In this document: one piece after another, positions 1 to 6,700 of the stretch | Position numbering within the stretch: the stretch's first letter is position 1 | How the letters are laid out: each line of letters starts with the position of its first letter | NCBI RefSeq assembly: GCF_900129725.1 | Contig: NZ_FQWQ01000001.1 | Location: forward strand, 3,286,001-3,350,000 | Length of the DNA stretch: 64,000 bases | Direction of reading: 5' to 3' | From: Chryseolinea serpens | GTDB taxonomy: Bacteria > Bacteroidota > Bacteroidia > Cytophagales > Cyclobacteriaceae | Translations under genes and position numbers: made by a program | Notes under the pieces: model-generated | Told to the model about the DNA's origin: nothing | Databases searched by the model: none | Seen by the model: only the letters and a program-made list of their open reading frames with translations

Positions 1-290
1 TTCAGCAAGGTGACGCCTTCTTTGAGGTTAGTGAAAATAACAGCTGTTTCTTCGGGGGCCCAATAACTGTTCAGGAAACCCAGCCGGTTTAGGGTGAGTG
101 TATATTGCTGCCAGTCCTTATTTTTCCGGGCCAGCTCAAGTGACTTCATGTAGCTGGCAAACGCGCCACGCGGGTTGCGCCGGACCATGGTGCCTGCCTT
201 CTGGTAATAGGGATCGGGCGATTGAGCACACGTCAGCCCGGGCAATAGTAAAAAAATAACGCCAAAAAGGGATCTAACAAAAGCTTTCAC
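1..290 (-). CDS. Secreted protein, probably TPR-like, 3' end cut by window edge
   Basis: The first 96 codons of a minus-strand gene are visible and the rest lies beyond position 1. The N-terminus is a typical signal peptide: a positive start, a hydrophobic run and a signal peptidase I-like site ending T-C-A-Q. After it come amphipathic helices (YYQKAGTMVRRNPRGAF, then SYMKSLELARKNKDW) of the kind seen in tetratricopeptide repeats of exported Bacteroidota proteins. No in-frame ATG exists: the frame upstream is closed by TAG, so GTG at 290-288 is the best start, although an AAGGA sits almost against it. The family cannot be named from this fragment. Confidence 0.55.
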   Translation of the reverse strand, partial: MKAFVRSLFGVIFLLLPGLTCAQSPDPYYQKAGTMVRRNPRGAFASYMKSLELARKNKDWQQYTLTLNRLGFLNSYWAPEETAVIFTNLKEGVTLL

Positions 291-516
291 ATCCTTGAAG
301 ATAGGGATAACGCCCTACAATCATGTATTTCCCGATGATAATCTGCCGTACATACACGCCCATCCGCCCTGCGCACGCAGGGTGTGCCGGTTTGACATTC
401 TTTGCGCCCAATGGAAACAATGGATAGACGTTGTATGTGCTGCGAGGTAACGCATGTCGGCTGTCTGGTAACGTTACTTCGGCTATTCGGATTGCCCGGC
501 AAGGCCGCTTTCGCCA

Positions 517-669
517 TTATATATTTGCTTTTCTTGGCAATTTTGGATCTCCGCCAGGAGCGTCGCTCTTCAATAGTTTACCGGCTTTTTTTACAACTCT
601 TTTCTTGGCGGCCTTCTTGGCAGCAGTTTTTTTTGCCGTCACTTTTTTTGCGGCAGACGTTTTTTTCAT
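517..669 (-). CDS. Small lysine/alanine-rich histone H1-like DNA-binding protein
   Basis: A 50-codon frame starts at ATG 669 and ends at TAA 517. The product begins MKKTSAAKKVTAKKTAAKK and continues with more AAKK and VVKKAGKLLK units before a short proline-containing tail (SDAPGGDPKLPRKANI). Lysine and alanine dominate the first 35 residues, and KKxAAKK repeats are the hallmark of bacterial histone H1-like proteins (Hc1/HctA, AlgP type) and of small basic proteins found in many Bacteroidota. Such proteins bind and compact DNA without sequence specificity. A 6-bp hairpin with a four-base loop (714-729) lies in the presumed 5' untranslated region. The gene is too short for most ORF lists and is overlapped by spurious plus-strand frames rich in F, A and V, which are simply its antisense. 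The call rests on composition, not on an alignment. Confidence 0.65.
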   Translation of the reverse strand: MKKTSAAKKVTAKKTAAKKAAKKRVVKKAGKLLKSDAPGGDPKLPRKANI

Positions 670-995
670 AGGATTTTTTGTTTGAAATGTCGCACATTCC
701 TACTCTGTTAAATGGGTTTTCGGAAACCCCCAAGTATGATGATCTCTAAGTCGATTGAATAAAAGATTTGGCTCCAGGCCCCGGAACAATCGGTGAAATC
801 TTCCGGGCGCAATAAAATTACATTTCTAAGATAGCGCGAATTAAAACGAAGTCAAAGGGGATCTGCCTGTATTCAGGTGGCACATTGAATCAATGGTCGA
901 TAAATGTTCGAACACAAGTCGATTGGTGTGGCCCCGGTCATCGCGCGGGCTCTTTTGTTTTCGCATGAAAAGACTCCGGCCGGAAGCAGCGCCGA
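670..995. other. Intergenic stretch, no gene seen
   Basis: About 325 bases between the histone-like gene and the broken AraC gene. It holds a small hairpin, GGGTTT-TCGG-AAACCC at 714-729, just upstream of the histone-like gene, and presumably the promoter for that gene. No convincing ORF, tRNA or strong terminator is visible. Confidence 0.5.
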
Positions 996-1909
996 TCAAT
1001 TGAATGACTGCCTAAACTCCAAAGGCGACAGATTTGTCTTGGTCTTAAACAATTTACTAAACGACGCCAGATGCTCGAACCCCAATTCATAGGCAATCTC
1101 ACTAACCGACAGTGTCGTAGTCGATAACTTCTCTTTCGCCAGCCCGATCAGTTTGTCATGCAGGTGCTGCTGGGTGCTCTGGCCGGTGAGGTTTTTGAGC
1201 AGGCCACTTAAGTAGTTGGGAGATACGTGCAGGGCATCGGCTATGTAAGCAACTGTAGGTAGACCTTCTTTGATCAAAGAACCGCTCGCAAAATAGTCGT
1301 CGAGCAAGGTTTCCATTCTAGTGAGTATTTCATGGTTGGCCACCTTGCGGGTGATGAACTGGCGTTGATAGAACCGGTCGGCATAGGTCAAGAGCAGCTC
1401 CAGTTGGGCAATGATCACCGGCAGGCTAAACTTGTCGATGTTGGCCTGGTATTCGTGTTCTATATTTTTTGCAATGCCACTGATCATCGCCTCCTCTCTG
1501 TCGGAAAGGTGCAGGGCTTCGTTGGCGGCATAGTCGAAATATTCATATTGTTTGATCGTTTTTGCGAGCGGCGTGTTCCACAATAGATCCGGATGGAATA
1601 AGATCATCCATCCGGAAGGATCGTGTACCAAGTCTTTGTTGATCGTCACGGTGATCACCTGTCCTGGGGCCATGAAGTGGAGGACGCCATCATCAAAGTC
1701 GTGGGGTTGCTGTCCATAGAGCATCGGGAGGTGGAAGTTTTTTTTAGGGAGATGGAATAAAAATCATAAACCCTGCTATACGTCCCTTCCCGCGGTTGCC
1801 CCATCATCTTCAGATCGACCAGCGTGATGAGCGGATGCTGCGGCTTGGGCAGATTCGCGAGCCGGTGAAATTCGCTGATGGTTTTGAAACGGATGAGTTG
1901 TTTTGTCAT
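996..1909 (-). pseudogene. AraC-family transcriptional regulator, frameshifted in an A8 run
   Basis: Two overlapping minus-strand frames together encode one AraC regulator of about 304 residues. The first (from ATG 1909) gives the usual N-terminus of this family, with FKTISEFHRL and HPLITLVDL, and reaches DFYSISLKK. There the reading leaves the frame and the correct continuation (NFHLPMLYGQQ) is found one base away. The break is a run of eight A on the coding strand (1738-1745); nine would restore the protein. The second part holds the cupin-like sensor (HFMAPGQV) and a complete C-terminal HTH_18 domain (ALHVSPNYLSGLLK, then SVSEIAYELGFEHLASFSKLFK), and stops normally at 996. The upstream SDR gene ends 25 bases before it, so the two were probably one operon. 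A sequencing error in the homopolymer is as likely as a true loss; a slippage-expressed gene is a third option. Confidence 0.85.
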
Positions 1910-1934
1910 GGCACTACAAGGTAAGTGTAATCAT

Positions 1935-2834
1935 TTAAAAGTAGATACCGTTGGCAAGGTCGTCCGATAAAGTGGGGTGCACCGTTTTCCAATTCAAACG
2001 TTTTTGGGTGAGCTTACTAGAAGCCGGACAATCCAGGGAGGCCATCATGCCAAACCAGCCAAAGTGTGCTGGCGCTTCTTCCGGAGTGATGGATCTCACC
2101 GGGAGGTTCAACTGCCGGCCGATCACTTCAGAGATGGCTTTTAGTGTGATGCCCTCATCGCCCACGGCATGATATTTCATTCCGGTTTCGCCCTTCTCTA
2201 AAGCCAGTCGATACAAATGCACAGCATCCAGGCGGTGTACCGCGTTCCAGCGATTGAGGCCCTCGCCAACATAAGCGACAACGCCTTTTTGCCGGGCAAT
2301 GTTGATCATTGTCGGTATGAAACCGCGGTGGTCACCTTCGCCATGAACGGATGGCGCCAATCGTACAACGGCTGTGCGCACGCCCTGCGATGTAAATGGA
2401 TCCAACGAAGATTCTGAGACACGCGGAGACAGGGTGGCATCATGCTCGTTGGCCATATCTTCGGTCGCCATAATACCCTGGTTGACCATGGCCGTGCCCG
2501 ACGTGACGATAAACGGGCGATTGGAACCGGCCAGTACTGAGCCCATGGTCTCTATCGCCACCTTATCAATCTGACATACTTCTGCAAAGCGCGTGAAATC
2601 ATGTACAAACCCGGCATGGATCACCCCGTCGGCTGCTGCCGCTCCGGCGCGCAAACTATCCAGGTCTTCCAGGTCGCCCTGTTGAACTTCGGCGCCGGCG
2701 GCTTTAAGTTTTTCAATCGAAGCCGCAGAACGGGCAAGCCCTAAAACGCGGTGACCTGCTTTTGTCAATTCCTGAACGAGCGCCGTGCCAATGAAGCCGG
2801 TGGCTCCTGTAACAAATACTTTCATATGTTTCAT
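1935..2834 (-). CDS. NAD(P)-dependent SDR oxidoreductase (extended/atypical type)
   Basis: The 299-residue product starts with the Rossmann motif VFVTGATGFIG (GxxGxxG) right at the N-terminus, followed by GHRVLGLARS and an acidic QQGDLEDLDSL stretch, as in extended or atypical short-chain dehydrogenases that bind NAD(P)H. The usual YxxxK catalytic pair is not obvious; the segment where the Ser and Tyr would lie reads FIVTSGTAMVNQG, then VRLAPSVHGEGDHRGF. The substrate cannot be deduced. ATG 2834 (MKHMKVF) is used here; ATG 2825 is equally possible. It lies directly upstream of the AraC regulator on the same strand, a common pairing in which the regulator controls the enzyme. Confidence 0.85.
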   Translation of the reverse strand: MKHMKVFVTGATGFIGTALVQELTKAGHRVLGLARSAASIEKLKAAGAEVQQGDLEDLDSLRAGAAAADGVIHAGFVHDFTRFAEVCQIDKVAIETMGSVLAGSNRPFIVTSGTAMVNQGIMATEDMANEHDATLSPRVSESSLDPFTSQGVRTAVVRLAPSVHGEGDHRGFIPTMINIARQKGVVAYVGEGLNRWNAVHRLDAVHLYRLALEKGETGMKYHAVGDEGITLKAISEVIGRQLNLPVRSITPEEAPAHFGWFGMMASLDCPASSKLTQKRLNWKTVHPTLSDDLANGIYF

Positions 2835-3026
2835 GTTTTTTGATGAAACAAAATTCGCTCACGCCCGGCAAAGCGATTTATCCAAATCTACTTTTGGTTT
2901 TGCCAAAACGGGGTTTGATCTTTGAGTGTGTGCGGCGGTTCAGTTCGGTGCAGCAACAGGCGCAGCCCACGGAGCAATCACAGGCACCGTAAAGGTGGAG
3001 ATAGACATTCTATACTAAATGACACT

Positions 3027-3377
3027 ATGTCTTTGCTGAGCAGCACCCGGTATAAGTTTTCCTTTCGGCCGGCATACGGCTCAGATAAAATGCTGATCGA
3101 ATTTATTACCGGCGCAGAACGAGAAGAATTTCTGCCCGACTTTTTGGATGCGCTCAAAAGTTTTAATCCAAAACTTGAAAGCACACTCGACCTTTGGATG
3201 AATGATGAGATACAAGTTAACGTCAATTCGGATCTTGGGAATTTTTCACTTTCAAAAGATATCTGGGGTTTTGCTTTCGCTTGGGCGGATGAAAATCAGC
3301 AGTGTGTAAAAAAAATTAGTGACCTGCTTGCGCATGACCATCGGTTTGAAGCGGTGGATCACCTCGACAAGGTGTAG
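3027..3377 (+). CDS. Conserved-looking hypothetical protein (116 aa)
   Basis: I do not recognise this protein. The frame is open further upstream, but the upstream part is Arg/Ser-rich and looks non-coding, so ATG 3027 (MSLLSSTRYKF) is the likely start. The product is soluble, acidic and has no signal peptide. It contains an IEFITGAEREEFLPDFLDAL segment and a C-terminal FAFAWADENQQCVKKISDLL helix. It stands alone: the SDR gene upstream is divergent and 344 bases of non-coding sequence follow it. Confidence 0.6.
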   Translation: MSLLSSTRYKFSFRPAYGSDKMLIEFITGAEREEFLPDFLDALKSFNPKLESTLDLWMNDEIQVNVNSDLGNFSLSKDIWGFAFAWADENQQCVKKISDLLAHDHRFEAVDHLDKV

Positions 3378-3721
3378 ACCGGCAGAGCGTATAACAACGT
3401 TTTGACTTGTGCGTTTGAACCCTCAAAGTAAAGCATCCGCATCCCGGATTTCCGTCTGACCACTTATCTACCGCGAAATTTACCCTCCTCGGTATTGCAA
3501 AAGTGCATACTGTTTTCTACATTCATTCAAGAGAGAGCCCATCTACTCATCGACCTACTTGTTAAAAAAGTATCGTGGTGAGCAGGTGGGCTTTCGCTTT
3601 CCTTTTTGATTTGGTCCCTGAAACGCGTGAGGCGTAAAATGAAATGGGTTGGGCGTATTGTGAAAGATGATCGGGCCAAATCAGCACTCTTCTCTCCGGA
3701 CGAATATAAGTCGCTAATATT
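3378..3721. other. Intergenic region upstream of the DUF2589 cassette
   Basis: This 344-base stretch separates the small hypothetical gene from the four-gene cassette and presumably carries the cassette promoter. No exact TTTG-N19-TAnnTTTG match, RNA gene or clear hairpin was seen. A plus-strand frame at 3606-3809 is a shadow that runs into the next gene. Confidence 0.4.
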
Positions 3722-4492
3722 ATGGCTAAATCAAAAGAACCCGATGAACCGACCGAACCTAAAGGCTCCAGCTCGATTTCATTGTCGGAGGCATTATTGG
3801 CTCCCTTGAGTTCCATTTTCGAAGCTCAGATCCATGCGTCCCGCGCGTTTCTAAACTTCTTCCTTCAAATGGGGTTCCGGCATAAATATACGGACGAGGA
3901 TCTCGCGTTGTTAAACGAGGACCGCGAGAAAAACAAAGAGATCCTCCAGCAGATTGATGATGAAAAAAAAGGCAATAAGGAAATAGAGGAATTGTCGGCA
4001 AGAAAGTTGGCGCTTGAAGCGAAGACAGAATTAACTGACGCGGACAGAGAAGAGAGCGTAAGGATTTCAAAACGCCTCAAAGAGCTAAAGATCAGGTGGG
4101 GTGTGTTGTATCAGCAGCCGATAGAGTATTTTGATCAAGATGGAAACGAGCGTACCATTTTCATTCCCAACCTATCGTTGCTCCCCATCAAGCCCCTGGC
4201 CATCAACAATGCAAACTTCAAGTTCGAATTGAAAGTAAAGGACGACATCCATTCGGTCAGTTCCACGATCCGGTCAGCCACCGGCGCCAGTCCGAAAAGA
4301 CCCTGGTTCCTGATCGAAGACCCTAAGACCATCGAAGGCGAATTCGTTCCGCAGCAGGAATCGGGAAATTCAACGGAGAAAACCATCAAGATCGATGTGA
4401 CGGTTGGGGCTGTGGAAACGCCCTATGGTCTTCACAAGCTGATCAGTTCGCTGACCGGTTTGGCCGGCGACTCTGAAAAAACAAAAGCATAG
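3722..4492 (+). CDS. DUF2589-related protein with central coiled coil (256 aa)
   Basis: First gene of a tight four-gene plus-strand set. Residues 15-50 form an amphipathic helix (SEALLAPLSSIFEAQIHASRAF), residues about 57-130 are strongly charged and heptad-like (coiled coil), and the C-terminal half is beta-rich and ends in ETPYGLHKLISSLTGLAG. The M/Y-P-x-G-L-x-K-x-I/L-x-x-L ending and the short helix before it match the pattern of DUF2589 proteins, as in the next gene (MPPGLLKVINALV). No signal peptide or membrane segment is present, so it should be cytosolic or attached to a particle. The function of DUF2589 is not known. The next gene starts 50 bases downstream. Confidence 0.7.
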   Translation: MAKSKEPDEPTEPKGSSSISLSEALLAPLSSIFEAQIHASRAFLNFFLQMGFRHKYTDEDLALLNEDREKNKEILQQIDDEKKGNKEIEELSARKLALEAKTELTDADREESVRISKRLKELKIRWGVLYQQPIEYFDQDGNERTIFIPNLSLLPIKPLAINNANFKFELKVKDDIHSVSSTIRSATGASPKRPWFLIEDPKTIEGEFVPQQESGNSTEKTIKIDVTVGAVETPYGLHKLISSLTGLAGDSEKTKA

Positions 4493-4542
4493 ACCTTCAC
4501 AAAACAAAAAATATAGACCCTCACCCTTAACCCCTTTACATC

Positions 4543-5160
4543 ATGGCTAAAAAAGATGCAGTAGCGGAGAGTGCGCTGAACGTCAGTCCCGCCGAGTTTG
4601 AGAAAATTCCCCTGGAATTTGTCATTGCCACACCCTTGTTAACCACCATCAAAGCGCACCAGGTGGCCGCGCAAACCACCCTGGAGTTTGTGAAAGGTCT
4701 GCTGAACAAAGACGGCGTGATGCCGACCGTCGAGTTTACGATGCAGGTCAAAGAGACCAGGGACGGTAAAGAGGTCCTGGTGGACCGGAAGATCACCGTG
4801 CCGCTGATCACCCTGGTGAAGGTGCCCAGTTTGAATTTTGATTCGCTGAGCGTCAGTTTCAATTACAACATCAGCCAGGTGGTGACCGATAAAAACGCGG
4901 CCGCACAAAGCGCTAAGCTGCAGATCGGAACCACCGGGATCCTAAGCAAATTCGTGAATGCATCCCTGTCGGGATCGATCGATCATTCCCGGTCAACCGA
5001 AAACACGGCCAATCGCGGCGGTAGCCTGGACATTAAGATTCACGTGAGCGAATCGGCCATGCCTCCAGGACTATTAAAAGTTATCAACGCATTGGTTGAC
5101 AATATCAACACGCCGGAGCAAGAAGCAGCCCCTGCCCCCGTAGAGGGCCCAAACCCATAA
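4543..5160 (+). CDS. DUF2589 family protein (205 aa)
   Basis: The clearest DUF2589 member of the set. Residues 20-55 make an amphipathic helix (FVIATPLLTTIKAHQVAAQTT). A long beta-rich core follows (VPLITLVKVPSLNFDSLSVSF, then IDHSRSTENTANRGGSLDIKI), and the protein closes with the family ending MPPGLLKVINALVDNI and a Pro/Ala/Glu-rich tail. There is no export signal. Its layout parallels the upstream gene, which points to duplication and perhaps hetero-oligomer formation. An ATG overlaps its stop (TAATG at 5158-5162) and could start a 58-codon frame (5160-5336), but that frame overlaps the next gene and I do not favour it. Confidence 0.85.
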   Translation: MAKKDAVAESALNVSPAEFEKIPLEFVIATPLLTTIKAHQVAAQTTLEFVKGLLNKDGVMPTVEFTMQVKETRDGKEVLVDRKITVPLITLVKVPSLNFDSLSVSFNYNISQVVTDKNAAAQSAKLQIGTTGILSKFVNASLSGSIDHSRSTENTANRGGSLDIKIHVSESAMPPGLLKVINALVDNINTPEQEAAPAPVEGPNP

Positions 5161-5245
5161 TGCCAGATGATGGATTCAGGTTGTTCGCGTCAAGAATTCC
5201 GATCTTCCATCACTGGCTGAACTTCAAAGAAAAAATAAGAGCGTC

Positions 5246-5713
5246 ATGGGGACAGCTGGAAAAACAAGTGAAATACAGCCTCACTTTCAGGGAATGGCTT
5301 CCCAAATCCTTAAGGAGGTTATTCGGGCAGATATGAGCATGCACCAGGCGCAAATAGAGGCCTGGCAATGGTTCTCAACCCATTTGCCCAAAGGAGAATA
5401 TATCAACGACGACCTGCGCGATGGCTTGCCGCGGAACATGTATCTCGCCATGAGCGATCTTTCACTGACGTTTTATGTAAAGCCCGTGGCCTTGGATTTT
5501 TGGCCACGACTTCGACTGGGGTGGAAGGTTTTGCGGGGACGGGTTCCCGGATTTGTCAATCATCCGAACGCTTACGTGATCTGCTCCCCGTCCGACGAAC
5601 TGGCCATGCAGGTAAAAATAAATGTGACCCGCAATAAAAATGGAACCGTCAAAGCCACCTATGGGCCGGCCGATGCGGTGACCGCCGAACTACTTAAAAC
5701 CCCGCGCAAATGA
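5246..5713 (+). CDS. Hypothetical protein of the DUF2589 cassette (155 aa)
   Basis: I do not recognise a named family. Residues 14-50 repeat the plan of the two upstream proteins: an amphipathic helix (ASQILKEVIRADMSMHQAQ, then EAWQWF) followed by a beta-rich part (MYLAMSDLSLTFYVKPVAL, then DELAMQVKINVTRN). The similarity is one of layout rather than sequence identity. ATG 5246 is used as start; ATG 5294 (MASQILKEV) is the alternative and would leave the helix intact. The stop overlaps the start of the next gene by four bases (ATGA at 5710-5713), so the two are translationally coupled. Confidence 0.65.
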   Translation: MGTAGKTSEIQPHFQGMASQILKEVIRADMSMHQAQIEAWQWFSTHLPKGEYINDDLRDGLPRNMYLAMSDLSLTFYVKPVALDFWPRLRLGWKVLRGRVPGFVNHPNAYVICSPSDELAMQVKINVTRNKNGTVKATYGPADAVTAELLKTPRK

Positions 5714-6546
5714 TTCGATCCATGCTTCAAAATGCGATGATGCGATACCTTTATCCGGAGGGTCTGCCCGATGGATTGGAAGGACTGGAGGACAAGATCG
5801 TGACACGACCCGGCGAATCGCTGATCGAAGCCAGTCAACGGGCGGGCATTGTCGACATCGGCGAAGTGAAGAACCTGAACAAAACGTTCAATGAAAAAGA
5901 CAAGTCACAACCCCAGGTTCTAAAAACCGCCGGAGAACCTGAGCGACTGCCCACCGACGTGAAGGCCATCATCAATGCGATGGAAACTTTGAAGTATAAA
6001 GTCAGGAAGGATGATACGAGAAACTACAATTTGAACATCGTCGGTCTCCGGAACGAAGAGGTGAAGGTCAATAAATTCAATGACGAACTGTGGGTCTTCT
6101 GGAAGTATGAAAACCTGTGGAAGCTGAACAAGTACAAGATCACCACCAACCCCGGATTGTTCTGGCTGAACAATCCCATGGGTCAAAGGGGAACAGCCAT
6201 CCTTAAAGAAGGACAATACATCGACTCACATTTGTTTGGCAAACACAAGGGAAAGTATGAAGCGCTGGTGCAGGCCACTCCGTTGACCGTGATCCGCGAC
6301 ACGAACAAAGACGCCAAGATCGACTACGATTCGAAAAAAACGCAGACCGGTTTGTTTGGTATAAATATTCACCGGGCCTCGGAAACACACGAGTCCAAAC
6401 AGGTTGACAAATATTCTGCCGGCTGCCAGGTCTTTGCGAACCCCACGGAGTTTGCTGAGTTCATAAAACTCTGCAAGATCTACCTGGCCGAGTGGGGAAA
6501 TAAATTCACCTATACACTGATCCGGAAAAGTCAGGTTAAAATCTGA
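5710..6546 (+). CDS. L,D-transpeptidase-like (YkuD-type) protein with H-x-S-x-G-C centre
   Basis: Last gene of the cassette, 278 residues. The C-terminal half has the layout of an L,D-transpeptidase-like catalytic domain: TGLFGINIHRAS with His near residue 221, then SAGCQVF with Cys near residue 239, followed by FAEFIKLC and KFTYTLI. This matches the H-x(n)-S/T-x-G-C signature of YkuD-type cysteine enzymes that act on peptidoglycan cross-links. Bacteroidota and their phages have proteins with the same order of blocks: NLNIVGLRN, WLNNPMGQRGTAIL, EGQYIDSHLFGKHKG, VIRDTNKDAKID. No signal peptide is seen, which is odd for a wall enzyme and suggests delivery by another route, such as lysis or a contractile or phage-like particle. 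The Asn that usually follows the Gly-Cys is replaced by Gln. Confidence 0.7.
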   Translation: MIRSMLQNAMMRYLYPEGLPDGLEGLEDKIVTRPGESLIEASQRAGIVDIGEVKNLNKTFNEKDKSQPQVLKTAGEPERLPTDVKAIINAMETLKYKVRKDDTRNYNLNIVGLRNEEVKVNKFNDELWVFWKYENLWKLNKYKITTNPGLFWLNNPMGQRGTAILKEGQYIDSHLFGKHKGKYEALVQATPLTVIRDTNKDAKIDYDSKKTQTGLFGINIHRASETHESKQVDKYSAGCQVFANPTEFAEFIKLCKIYLAEWGNKFTYTLIRKSQVKI

Positions 6547-6700
6547 ATTAAGAAAAAAATAAACGGTGAGCCTGCGATCGCAAATGACCAGGATTGTCCG
6601 CATTCGCCCGCTCTCTAATACAGGTTATGTCAACAAGCCAGGGAAATCTCGTAATTTAGAATTGGCTTAATTCTTGACCTTGCTGGCAAAACCTTCGTCT

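Noticed and set aside
402-685. Plus-strand frames of 84-89 codons rich in Phe, Ala and Val
   Set aside because: They are the antisense of the lysine-rich histone-like gene at 517-669.
1738-1745. Programmed frameshift in the AraC gene
   Set aside because: No recognised slippery heptamer with a downstream stem is evident and AraC regulators are not known to use frameshifting. A sequencing error or ordinary mutation is simpler.
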